29,660 bases of DNA from a virus. The notes below the pieces were generated by a model. That model was not told where the DNA came from, ran no database searches, and saw nothing but the letters and a program-made list of their open reading frames with translations. The number at the start of each line of letters is the position of its first letter. The first letter of the stretch is position 1. The stretch spans positions 1 through 29,660 of IMG/VR virus record IMGVR_UViG_3300007234_004238, one strand, 5' to 3'. Shown here piece after piece: positions 1 to 6,434 of this stretch. A program made the position numbers and the translations under genes.

Positions 1-143
1 TTGAAGGTAAAGTAGGTGAAGAGTTATTAAACAAAATCACTGAAACTTCAAATGTAAGAGGTATGGCATTCACTTATTCAGGTGGTTTTAGAAACGTAGT
101 TTCTAACAAAGCGGCTAAATCTTTAAAAGATTTAAACAAGTAA
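1..143 (+). CDS. TRAP-type DctP-like solute-binding protein, N-terminal-lobe part (5' end outside window)
   Basis: The frame is open from base 3 and ends with TAA at 141-143, giving the last 46 residues of a protein that begins upstream. The visible part reads like the middle of a TRAP transporter solute-binding protein: a GKVGEELLNKI helix, then AFTYSGGFRNV, then KSLKDLNK directly before the stop. In DctP proteins this region is followed without a break by a GLKIR-type strand. Here the stop falls exactly at that point, and the missing C-terminal part begins in a separate frame at 223. The intact paralogue at 11606-12850 has the matching segment YTYSGGYR followed by LNDLSDKKF. The gene therefore appears split, not randomly truncated. 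Whether the upstream part carries a signal peptide cannot be seen. Confidence 0.75.
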   Translation, partial: EGKVGEELLNKITETSNVRGMAFTYSGGFRNVVSNKAAKSLKDLNK

Positions 144-160
144 TCACTATTAAGCGATTA

Positions 161-191
161 AAAAGGGTGGCTTCCGGTCACCCTTTTTTTT
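161..191 (+). terminator. Rho-independent terminator between the two DctP halves
   Basis: AAAAGGGTG (161-169) and CACCCTTTT (179-187) form a perfect 9-bp stem around a 9-base loop, followed by a T run to 191. It lies 17 bases after the stop codon of the first DctP half and should separate its transcript from the second half. Confidence 0.85.
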
Positions 192-208
192 GACTCATTT
201 ATCATATA

Positions 209-216
209 CATAAATA
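209..216 (+). promoter_or_regulatory. T4-late-like promoter box CATAAATA for the second DctP half
   Basis: CATAAATA differs from the T4 late consensus TATAAATA at one base and ends six bases before the ATG at 223. Late transcription normally starts about six bases after the octamer, so the transcript would begin at or next to the start codon. There is no Shine-Dalgarno sequence. In AT-rich DNA a single such match is weak evidence, but the same arrangement recurs in the window. Confidence 0.45.
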
Positions 217-222
217 TCTTGT

Positions 223-720
223 ATGGCAAAAATTAGAACCAACCGAAATCCAGTAGCCAAAGCAACATTCGAAGCATTAGGGTTTGACGAAGAACATAGA
301 CACGTTTGTGAAATTGAAGAACTCAAAGGAGCAATTGAAGAAGGACACTGCGATGCAGGCGAAACAGTTTACAGCAGAATTTATCCATTAGATCAAAACG
401 AAGTAGCTAAATCTGTTTTAGATACACAACATAGTTTATTTTTAACAGCAATGATTATGAGAAATGATTTTTGGGAAAAACTTTCTCCAGAAGTTCAAGC
501 AGTTCTTAAAGACGCGGCAATTAAAGCTGGGCGGAAAGAAAGAGAAACAACTATACTAGATGGTGAAGAAGCCAGAAAAAGATTAATCGCTGAAGGTGTT
601 GATGTTGTTGAGCCGTCTGAAGAAGAAAAAGCCGAAATGAGAGAAAAAACTAAAGTGGTTTATGATAAATTTAAAGATGTCTTCTCTCCAGGATTAATTG
701 ATAAAATCAAAAACGCTTAA
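223..720 (+). CDS. TRAP-type DctP-like solute-binding protein, C-terminal-lobe part (separate ORF)
   Basis: This 165-residue protein has no signal peptide and corresponds to the C-terminal half of a DctP-family binding protein. It begins MAKIRTNRNPVAKA, which matches the strand where DctP proteins carry the conserved carboxylate-binding arginine (GLKIR-type); here that would be Arg5. Later parts also fit the family: TQHSLFLTAMIMRNDFW, the helix SPEVQAVLKDAAIKAGR, and a basic C-terminal helix. With the upstream frame (stop at 143) it makes a contiguous family member with no residues obviously missing at the join. The two parts may be separate subunits, or this half may act alone. Its 3' end overlaps the convergent aminotransferase gene by four bases. 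Confidence 0.75.
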   Translation: MAKIRTNRNPVAKATFEALGFDEEHRHVCEIEELKGAIEEGHCDAGETVYSRIYPLDQNEVAKSVLDTQHSLFLTAMIMRNDFWEKLSPEVQAVLKDAAIKAGRKERETTILDGEEARKRLIAEGVDVVEPSEEEKAEMREKTKVVYDKFKDVFSPGLIDKIKNA

Positions 721-2030
721 TCAATATTTTTTAACACCAATCTAAAACTAGATATAATTTTATCAATTTCAAATTTATTAATAATAAGAGGCGGAGACAT
801 TGTTAATATATTGCCCCCAGTTATTCTAACATAACAATTTTGTTTATAAAACATTTTTTGAAACGTTTCTATTGCACGACTAACAGGATTGTTTTCTTTG
901 CATTCTAATTCAATTGCTCCTAATAGTCCAATGTTTCTTATATCAATAATATGTTTTTCTCCCTTTAAAGAATGCAATCCTTCTTCCCAATACCTTATTA
1001 ATTCTTGATCGGTGTTTAAAAGATTTTCTTTTTGATATACATCTAAAGTAGCCAGTGCCGCGGCACAAGCCAACGGATGTCCAGAGTAAGTATATCCATG
1101 CCACAACTCAATTCCTTCTAAGTCCATGAAAGAATTATAAATATTTTTATTAATCATTGTTGCACCCATTGGAACAGTTCCGCTAGTTAATCCTTTTGCT
1201 AAACACATCATGTCTGGCTCAACTCCAAAATAGTTAACAGCGAACGGCTTTCCTAATCGTCCAAATCCAGTGATTACTTCATCAAATATTAAAAGTATAT
1301 CATTCTCTGTACAAATTTTTCTTATTTTTTCAAGATATCCAACAGGTGGAATCAGTACACCCCCAGTGCCAGAAATGGGTTCTAAAATTACAGCGGCAAT
1401 ATTTTCTGCTCCGTGTACATTAATAAATTTTAATAACTCATCAGCTAACTCTATTCCATGAACTGGTTGTCCTTTTGAAAAAGAGTTTTTTTCTAAATTG
1501 TGTGTATGTGATAGATGTAATACTTCTGGTAAAAAGTTATTAAATTGTTGTTTTGTTGTTGTTAAATTACCTACAGACATACCACCAAATCCTGTGCCAT
1601 GAAATGCTCGATCTCTTCCTATTATAATTTTCTTATTTTTTTGTCCTTGCAATCTCCAATATGCTAATGCAATTTTTAACGAAGTTTCGACAGCTTCTGA
1701 ACCAGAATTAGTAAAAAAAACATATTGTAAATCATTTGAAAGCATTGAAACTAATTTTTCTGCTAATAAAAATGTACCAGGGTGACTCATTTGATATGAA
1801 GGAACAAAATCTAATTTAGATGCTTGTTGTTGTATTGCTTCTACAATTTCTTTTCTATTATGACCTGCATTGCAACACCATAACCCGCCGTGTGCATCTA
1901 ATATTTTATCCCCATGGATAGTATAGTAATACATTCCGTCTGCACGATCGATAATCTTAGCTTTTGGTAATGTTTTAAAGAGTTTATTAGGGGTAAAAGG
2001 CAACCAAAACGATTCTAAATTTAATTCCAT
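717..2030 (-). CDS. Omega-amino acid:pyruvate aminotransferase (class III, PLP-dependent)
   Basis: The 437-residue protein matches class III aminotransferases over full length, closest to the beta-alanine or omega-amino-acid:pyruvate group. Landmarks are the N-terminal SFWLPFTPNK, GGLWCCNAGH (about 48-57), FFTNSGSEAVETSLKIA (about 105-121), LIFDEVITGFGRLG with the PLP-interacting Asp250, and LAKGLTSGTVPMGA with the PLP lysine at about 279. These enzymes move an amino group between an omega-amino compound (beta-alanine, GABA, taurine-like amines) and pyruvate in the cytoplasm. The exact substrate cannot be read from sequence. The gene is divergent from clpP and convergent with the DctP C-half. 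Such an enzyme is not a usual phage gene and is probably host-derived. Confidence 0.9.
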   Translation of the reverse strand: MELNLESFWLPFTPNKLFKTLPKAKIIDRADGMYYYTIHGDKILDAHGGLWCCNAGHNRKEIVEAIQQQASKLDFVPSYQMSHPGTFLLAEKLVSMLSNDLQYVFFTNSGSEAVETSLKIALAYWRLQGQKNKKIIIGRDRAFHGTGFGGMSVGNLTTTKQQFNNFLPEVLHLSHTHNLEKNSFSKGQPVHGIELADELLKFINVHGAENIAAVILEPISGTGGVLIPPVGYLEKIRKICTENDILLIFDEVITGFGRLGKPFAVNYFGVEPDMMCLAKGLTSGTVPMGATMINKNIYNSFMDLEGIELWHGYTYSGHPLACAAALATLDVYQKENLLNTDQELIRYWEEGLHSLKGEKHIIDIRNIGLLGAIELECKENNPVSRAIETFQKMFYKQNCYVRITGGNILTMSPPLIINKFEIDKIISSFRLVLKNID

Positions 2031-2037
2031 ATAACTC

Positions 2038-2045
2038 TATTTAAA
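2038..2045 (-). promoter_or_regulatory. Late-like promoter box TTTAAATA upstream of the aminotransferase
   Basis: On the minus strand TTTAAATA (one mismatch to the T4 late octamer) ends seven bases before the aminotransferase ATG, with no Shine-Dalgarno sequence between. The geometry matches the boxes before 223, 7874 and 10632. Confidence 0.3.
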
Positions 2046-2074
2046 TGAATAATATTTTACCAAAATTTTTTAGT

Positions 2075-2102
2075 TTGACTTTCTAGAAGATTATGCTATA
2101 AT
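2075..2102 (+). promoter_or_regulatory. Sigma70-type promoter with extended -10 for clpP
   Basis: TTGACT (2075-2080), a 16-base spacer and TATAAT (2097-2102), with TG one base before the -10 (extended -10). Transcription should start near 2108-2109, only four or five bases before the clpP ATG, so the mRNA would be nearly leaderless. The box closely resembles the promoter at 24771-24798. Confidence 0.75.
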
Positions 2103-2112
2103 TGTTTTTATT

Positions 2113-2715
2113 ATGCCACTTACACCAATAGTAATAGAACAAACATCCAAAGGCGAAAGAAGTTATGATATCTTTTCAAGACTGTTAAAAGATAGAATTG
2201 TAATGCTTGACGATGTAGTAGATGAACGATTAGCATCTGTATTAACAGCACAATTTCTTTTTTTAGAAAGTCAAGCACCAGAGAAAGATATTACATTGTA
2301 TATTAATTCACCAGGTGGATCAGTCACTGCTGGTATGGCTATCTACGACACAATGCAGTATGTTAAATGTGATATACGAACTGTGGTGTTAGGTCAGGCT
2401 TGTTCGATGGGAAGTTTATTAGCCCAAGCAGGAACAGCAGGTAAACGATTGATATTGCCACACGCAAGACATATGATACATCAACCCCTAGGAGGTGCAA
2501 GAGGACAAGTTACAGATTTACAGATACACGTAAATGAAATTTCAAGAATGAAAAAATATCTCACAGAAATTTACGTTAAACACAATACCAAAGGCAAAAC
2601 ATATGAGATGCTTGCCGCAGACATGGAACGAGATAATTTTATGACTCCAGAACAGTCTGTTGAATATGGTCTTGCCGATAAAGTTGTCACTAGTAGAACT
2701 GAGGACAATAAATAG
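2113..2715 (+). CDS. clpP: ATP-dependent Clp protease proteolytic subunit ClpP
   Basis: This 200-residue serine protease subunit has normal ClpP length and motifs: YINSPGGSV (about 63-71), the nucleophile Ser98 in GQACSMGS, His123 in MIHQPLGG, and an aspartate near 170 in AADMERD as third triad member. The C-terminal EYGLADKV is also typical. ClpP forms a barrel of two rings that degrades proteins delivered by ClpA or ClpX. No partner ATPase is in the window, so it would rely on host chaperones or one encoded elsewhere. The start lies ten bases after a strong -10 box and lacks a Shine-Dalgarno sequence. The radical SAM gene follows after 11 bases, probably in the same transcript. Confidence 0.95.
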   Translation: MPLTPIVIEQTSKGERSYDIFSRLLKDRIVMLDDVVDERLASVLTAQFLFLESQAPEKDITLYINSPGGSVTAGMAIYDTMQYVKCDIRTVVLGQACSMGSLLAQAGTAGKRLILPHARHMIHQPLGGARGQVTDLQIHVNEISRMKKYLTEIYVKHNTKGKTYEMLAADMERDNFMTPEQSVEYGLADKVVTSRTEDNK

Positions 2716-2726
2716 GCGTTAAGCCA

Positions 2727-4025
2727 ATGTCACACCCTAATTCAAAAACTTTTTGTTCAAGTCCATGGTTTCATATGCGTATTTTGCCATCTGGACAATT
2801 ACGTTATTGTCGTTGGATGGAAGATAAAAAAAATCCTTTATCTAGTAATTTAAATCAAACAGATTTTTTAACTTTCTTTCAAAAAGAGATGTCAGATATT
2901 CGTTTAAAAATGTTGCAAGGAGAAACAGTATCTGCTTGTGACCAGTGTTTTCGAATGGAAGAACACGGTAAAATTAGTGGCAGAGAAAAACAATTATTAA
3001 AAGTTGGAATTAAATTAAACAATTTTACAAAAACATTTAGATCTAGTACATTTTACAATGAGTTTGAAAAATCTTCTAATAATCAAGGAGATACAGATCT
3101 ATGGCCTCAAGATTGGCAAATCGATTTAGGAAATTATTGTAATAGTGGTTGTATATTTTGTGGACCTGTTTACAGCTCTAAACTTGCTGTAGAATTTAAA
3201 AAATTGGGATTAATAGACCAACTGCCTCCTAAAAATTGGACTGACAACGAATCGGCTGTTGATAGATTTATTGAAATATTATCGCAATCTAAAAAAATAA
3301 CGTATTTGCATTTTTTAGGAGGTGAAACAATTATAACACCTGCCTTTAAAAAAATTCTTATTAAACTAATAGATCAAAAACTAAACAAAAATATATCAAT
3401 AGGTTTCACAACCAATCTAACTGTGTGGGATGAAGAAATTATTGAACTATTAAAACAGTATAAAGAAGTTAACCTAGGAATGAGTGTGGAATGTTTTCAT
3501 CCAGTCAATGATTATCTAAGATGGCCTAGTAAGATAGATGATGTATTTGAAATTATGCAACGTTGGATTGATGTGGGACAAAAACAAAAATGGTTAATAC
3601 AGTTTCGTATCACTCCTACAGTTTTTAGTATAGCACATCTACACACTATCTACGAATATGCTTATACACATAACATAGGTGTAGAAAGTTGTAATTTTTT
3701 ACACAATCCATCTTTTATGAGAATGACTATATTACCAAAAGATGTGAGACAAAAGATCGCTCAGGATTTAGAAGATTGGATACTAACCAAAGACACAACT
3801 ATAAAAAATAAAAAAATTATTAACACCAGAGATCCCAATGTGTCAAAAATTTACATTTTACAAGACGCCTATAGTTATGTAGAGTATTTGAGAAATGGTC
3901 CAGACGAAACACACAGTTGGCCAGCACTTGTAAACTATCTTAAAAAATTAGAAACTTCGAGAGGAAATTCGATATTGGATTATGCACCAGAGTATGAATC
4001 ATTTTTACGATCAGCAGAATATTAA
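2727..4025 (+). CDS. Radical SAM protein with N-terminal twitch/SPASM-like cysteine region (copy 1)
   Basis: The 432-residue protein carries the radical SAM signature CNSGCIFC (Cys138, Cys142, Cys145), which binds the [4Fe-4S] cluster that cleaves S-adenosylmethionine. LHFLGGETIITP near 197 fits the GGE motif of the TIM-barrel core. Before the core is a cysteine-bearing region: CSSPWFHMRILPSG with Cys10, then Cys28, and CDQC (Cys71, Cys74). This resembles an auxiliary-cluster twitch/SPASM module placed at the N terminus instead of the usual C terminus. The substrate is unknown. It follows clpP and overlaps the small gene at 3982. Two further proteins with the same arrangement are at 8615-9640 and 16286-17470. 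Confidence 0.85.
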   Translation: MSHPNSKTFCSSPWFHMRILPSGQLRYCRWMEDKKNPLSSNLNQTDFLTFFQKEMSDIRLKMLQGETVSACDQCFRMEEHGKISGREKQLLKVGIKLNNFTKTFRSSTFYNEFEKSSNNQGDTDLWPQDWQIDLGNYCNSGCIFCGPVYSSKLAVEFKKLGLIDQLPPKNWTDNESAVDRFIEILSQSKKITYLHFLGGETIITPAFKKILIKLIDQKLNKNISIGFTTNLTVWDEEIIELLKQYKEVNLGMSVECFHPVNDYLRWPSKIDDVFEIMQRWIDVGQKQKWLIQFRITPTVFSIAHLHTIYEYAYTHNIGVESCNFLHNPSFMRMTILPKDVRQKIAQDLEDWILTKDTTIKNKKIINTRDPNVSKIYILQDAYSYVEYLRNGPDETHSWPALVNYLKKLETSRGNSILDYAPEYESFLRSAEY

Positions 4026-4419
4026 TATTTCTATAAAAGTTAAACCATGCGAAAACGCCGAGTCGCCAGACGCAGTTATTATTGTGAACGACAAAGTTTT
4101 ATTTGACAACAATTTAAACTCTATACAAAATATAGATCACAATATCGAATTACTTTCAAATTTATCAATCTCTATTGAACTTAAAAATAAAAATTACAAG
4201 GAATCTCCGATCAGCGGAATAATTATCGAATCTTTAAAGATTGAAGATTTTGATATAATACCTAATTGGACACATCTTGCCAATTATAATAATGACCATA
4301 ATAACCAAAATCCAACCAATCATTTAGGTTACAACGGAGTTTGGTCATTAAATATCAATGAACCGTTTTATAGATGGGTTCACAAAATAACCGGCCAAGG
4401 TTGGTTATTAACATCATAA
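3982..4419 (+). CDS. Small beta-rich protein of unknown function overlapping the radical SAM gene
   Basis: The 145-residue frame starts inside the end of the radical SAM gene (overlap 44 bases, or 32 if the ATG at 3994 is used). Alternating hydrophobic residues such as ISIKVKP, AVIIVNDKVLF and ISIELKNK suggest a beta-sandwich. The end, NHLGYNGVWSLNINEPFYRW, looks like a conserved signature, and I have an impression of similar proteins in marine T4-like phages, though I cannot name a family. There is no signal peptide or membrane segment. Translational coupling with the radical SAM gene is likely because of the overlap. A carbohydrate-binding or structural role is possible but unproven. Confidence 0.65.
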   Translation: MHQSMNHFYDQQNINISIKVKPCENAESPDAVIIVNDKVLFDNNLNSIQNIDHNIELLSNLSISIELKNKNYKESPISGIIIESLKIEDFDIIPNWTHLANYNNDHNNQNPTNHLGYNGVWSLNINEPFYRWVHKITGQGWLLTS

Positions 4420-4425
4420 TTAATT

Positions 4426-4608
4426 ATGAAAAATAAAAATAAAAAAAAGAATTTCTCAAAATCTTTAACAACGTTTGATCCAAAGATACATCATCGTAGT
4501 CCAAAGGGTTCGGGATATGGGTTAAAAAAAAACTACGTGCCAGCCCCGGGTGAAGCGAGCGGTAAACAACTAGCACACCTGTTTGACAAAACAGAGAAAA
4601 ACAAATAA
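4426..4608 (+). CDS. Small lysine-rich hypothetical protein
   Basis: A 60-residue, strongly basic protein begins six bases after the preceding stop. It has a lysine-rich N terminus (MKNKNKKKNF), a glycine-containing middle (SPKGSGYGLKKNY) and no membrane segment. I do not recognise a family; a nucleic-acid-binding role would fit the charge but is a guess. An antisense frame covers the same stretch, but the plus-strand frame fits the operon direction and spacing. Confidence 0.45.
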   Translation: MKNKNKKKNFSKSLTTFDPKIHHRSPKGSGYGLKKNYVPAPGEASGKQLAHLFDKTEKNK

Positions 4609-4614
4609 CAGTTC

Positions 4615-4643
4615 TTGACAAGACAATAGCTGTGTTGTATATA
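4615..4643 (+). promoter_or_regulatory. Sigma70-type promoter for the small lipoprotein gene
   Basis: TTGACA (4615-4620), a perfect -35, is followed 17 bases later by TATATA (4638-4643), which continues into an overlapping TATAAT (4642-4647). Transcription would start near 4650, giving a leader of about 25 bases. Confidence 0.75.
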
Positions 4644-4659
4644 TAATATCAACAACACA
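4631..4659. promoter_or_regulatory. Inverted repeat around the -10 of the lipoprotein promoter (possible operator)
   Basis: TGTGTTGT (4631-4638) and ACAACACA (4652-4659) are perfect 8-base complements separated by 13 bases that contain the -10 box. The position fits a repressor site covering the promoter. A short RNA hairpin is less likely because only the right arm would be transcribed. Confidence 0.4.
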
Positions 4660-4675
4660 AAAAAAGGCATCTAAC

Positions 4676-4873
4676 ATGAAAACGTTTATACTGTTTGTAG
4701 GATTATTAGCATTAACTGCCTGTGCAGTTGTGCCTAATCCTAAAGTTGCTTTCGGCAAAAAATGCGTAGCAACTGGAGATCGAGTCACATATTCTTATGT
4801 ATGGGTATATGATTCTAAAGCAGGACTACCAGCCAACACTGCTGATTGCGATCTAATAGAAAAGAAAAAATAG
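4676..4873 (+). CDS. Small lipoprotein
   Basis: This 65-residue protein starts with a short hydrophobic segment and a lipobox, LLALTAC, with the lipidated cysteine at 16. The mature part is about 50 residues with two more cysteines (FGKKCVATG and TADCDL) and a YSYVWVYD strand. It should be exported and anchored in the inner or outer membrane; the residue after Cys is Ala, so the usual Asp+2 inner-membrane retention signal is absent. It has its own promoter and ends directly against the convergent lipoprotein gene, with no base between the stop codons. Function is unknown; similar small lipoproteins may occur in marine bacteria. Confidence 0.7.
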   Translation: MKTFILFVGLLALTACAVVPNPKVAFGKKCVATGDRVTYSYVWVYDSKAGLPANTADCDLIEKKK

Positions 4874-5149
4874 TTACTTTGAAGTGGGCTGAGCGTTGTC
4901 TTGGTCCACTTTATTAAACTCTTTTGTGATTTCGTCTTGCTCTTTTTTGATCTGCTCCGGAGTTTTTGGACAGGTATTTGGAGCCATCACACATCCTAGA
5001 GCTTTGCCGAGTGTTTTAGCATCAGCAATGGGATCTATACCTTTGGCCGGTTTGGGTTCAGAAGCACAGGCTGTTAAGATTGATAATAAAAATATTGCCA
5101 TCACAACGACGCCTATTGTTTTTGCAATTGTGTTATTATTGATTTTCAT
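4874..5149 (-). CDS. Small lipoprotein with charged C-terminal helix
   Basis: The 91-residue protein has a basic start (MKINNNTIAK), a hydrophobic stretch and the lipobox SILTAC with Cys28. The mature part contains two cysteines about ten residues apart (GCVMAPNTC), then a charged helix rich in Lys and Glu (PEQIKKEQDEITKEF). It lies downstream of the porin on the same strand, separated by a 13-bp hairpin, and no clear Shine-Dalgarno sequence precedes its ATG. A small outer-membrane lipoprotein role is likely; an o-spanin is possible but nothing specific supports it. The DNA here looks more GC-rich than the radical SAM genes nearby, as does the porin gene. Confidence 0.7.
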   Translation of the reverse strand: MKINNNTIAKTIGVVVMAIFLLSILTACASEPKPAKGIDPIADAKTLGKALGCVMAPNTCPKTPEQIKKEQDEITKEFNKVDQDNAQPTSK

Positions 5150-5160
5150 ATGGTGTATTT

Positions 5161-5206
5161 AACACAAAGAGTGATAGAAATAATCATTACCACTCTTTGT
5201 GTTTTT
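5161..5206 (+). terminator. Long perfect hairpin between porin and lipoprotein (terminator or RNA-stability element)
   Basis: AACACAAAGAGTG (5161-5173) and CACTCTTTGTGTT (5191-5203) form a perfect 13-bp stem with a 17-base loop. A T5 run follows on the plus strand; on the minus strand the following bases are TTAAATAC-like and make a poorer terminator. It could stop plus-strand readthrough and also attenuate the porin transcript before the lipoprotein gene. Confidence 0.55.
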
Positions 5207-5219
5207 GGAAATGTATCGA

Positions 5220-6287
5220 CTAGAATTTATAGTTGATACCTGCTGTGAAGCCCGACGCATCTTTTCCTGCTGACACTGTGCCTAAGCCGCCCATTGTCAT
5301 AGAAGAGTTTGCATCGTTGTCCACTGTTGTGTAAGCACCGTACAGTGTTGCACCAGCGAACAGTTCTTTCTGCACAACCACACCGTAACCAGTTCCCTCG
5401 TTCAGTGAAGATTGTGAGTCATCTTTGGATGTTCCGTAGATACCTGTGATTGATGATGTATCGCTCAACGGTAATTTTGCAGAAATCAAAGTTGATGTTG
5501 ATTTAATACCATCAGCAGTTGTGGAGTTATCACCATATAGGTATACTGCACCCACTGTCAATGATCCCAAATTAGCAGAAGCACCGATAGCGGTTGCATC
5601 TTTTTCTGCCACTTTGGTTGCTCCGTCTTGATAGATCCTTCCGGCACCCACTTTAAAGTTTTCAGCAGTGTATACCACTGAAGCACCTTTCAGCTTGTCT
5701 GAAGCATCTGACGTTGCATCGTTAGCATTGAATGATCCACCTAGCTCAACTGAAAATCCGCTGATGTTTGGTGAAATGTATTTGAACACATTGGATGTGT
5801 CTGAACCCAATTCAATTGCTGAACCGTTAACTGGAATGTTAGTGAAGTTGCCAGCAGTTCCCATGATAGTGTCTATACCTTCAACTGCTACCACATCAGT
5901 TTTACCTGCTTTAACTGTACCTGATTTTCCTGTTAATGCTAGTGAAGCTTCTCTGTTAAAAGTTCCACCAGTGGATGACGTTGAACCAAACTCACCTTCT
6001 GTAGTAGTAAGTTTGCCTTCCAACGTACCGATAATTTTCATACCTTCAAACTCGGGTGAAGTTGCCTGCACTCCTAGTCTGCTGGTACTCAATTGACCGT
6101 CTGTCGTTCTTCTCACTGTGTCTGTGCCTGTGTCGACAGATTGAATGCCCACGTCCACGTTACCGTAGAGTTTAACATTCGCCTCATTAGCTTTGGCTTT
6201 CGGTGCTGGGAAAAACAGTGCTACTGCAACTGCTATCGCCACAACAAGAACCAAACCAATAAGGGTTTTCGTTTTGTTTATTTTCAT
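5220..6287 (-). CDS. Gram-negative outer-membrane porin (OmpC-like general porin family)
   Basis: The 355-residue protein has a signal peptide (MKINKTKT start, hydrophobic residues about 9-27, likely cleavage after AKA at 33). The mature part begins with the porin-like first strand VKLYGNVDVGIQ. The segment TSRLGVQATSPEFEGMKII matches the general-porin pattern SRLGfkg...G, and alternating strands continue to the end. The last residues are INYKF, with the terminal phenylalanine recognised by the BAM assembly machinery. It is therefore complete and should form an outer-membrane pore. It lies inside a phage-like gene set with its own sigma70-type promoter, an upstream late promoter and a structured leader. 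An AGGAG Shine-Dalgarno precedes the ATG. Base composition looks more GC-rich than most neighbours, which suggests later acquisition. Confidence 0.9.
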   Translation of the reverse strand: MKINKTKTLIGLVLVVAIAVAVALFFPAPKAKANEANVKLYGNVDVGIQSVDTGTDTVRRTTDGQLSTSRLGVQATSPEFEGMKIIGTLEGKLTTTEGEFGSTSSTGGTFNREASLALTGKSGTVKAGKTDVVAVEGIDTIMGTAGNFTNIPVNGSAIELGSDTSNVFKYISPNISGFSVELGGSFNANDATSDASDKLKGASVVYTAENFKVGAGRIYQDGATKVAEKDATAIGASANLGSLTVGAVYLYGDNSTTADGIKSTSTLISAKLPLSDTSSITGIYGTSKDDSQSSLNEGTGYGVVVQKELFAGATLYGAYTTVDNDANSSMTMGGLGTVSAGKDASGFTAGINYKF

Positions 6288-6307
6288 TTGTGTCTCCTGT
6301 TAGTTCT

Positions 6308-6335
6308 CTTTGCGAAAGTTATTACCAACGCAAAG
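6308..6335 (-). promoter_or_regulatory. Stem-loop in the porin mRNA leader
   Basis: On the minus strand CTTTGCG and CGCAAAG form a perfect 7-bp stem with a 14-base loop, about ten bases upstream of the AGGAG ribosome-binding site. It may stabilise the mRNA or regulate translation. Confidence 0.45.
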
Positions 6336-6341
6336 TCCGTT

Positions 6342-6372
6342 ATTATACTACAAGTTGTACTAAAAATACAAC
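6342..6372 (-). promoter_or_regulatory. Porin -10 box with overlapping operator-like inverted repeat
   Basis: On the minus strand TATAAT (6342-6347) is preceded after 18 bases by TTGTAT, a poor -35. GTTGTA and TACAAC (6354-6359 and 6367-6372) form a 6-base inverted repeat around a 7-base centre, covering the -35 and spacer. A weak -35 inside a palindrome fits a promoter controlled by a DNA-binding protein. Confidence 0.5.
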
Positions 6373-6434
6373 CTAAAATATGTCAATTATTTTGGATTTT
6401 CTAATGAGTTTGGCTTGATGTCATAATAACCCAA

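Noticed and set aside
143-222. T4 gene 60-like translational bypass or a self-splicing intron joining the two DctP halves
   Set aside because: The take-off codon AAG before the stop has no matching landing codon before the second half, and 79 bases is too short for a group I or II intron. The terminator and the good ATG favour separate expression.
4424-4788. Minus-strand ORFs opposite the small basic protein and the lipoprotein
   Set aside because: No ribosome-binding site or promoter fits them, and the plus-strand frames have better starts, a lipobox and operon spacing.
4676-5149. Small lipoproteins as a Rz/Rz1-type spanin pair
   Set aside because: Both have lipoboxes, neither is an inner-membrane coiled-coil partner, and the genes are convergent instead of nested or adjacent in the same direction.
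5446-6096. Plus-strand ORFs opposite the porin
   Set aside because: They are antisense shadows of a complete porin with signal peptide and terminal Phe.
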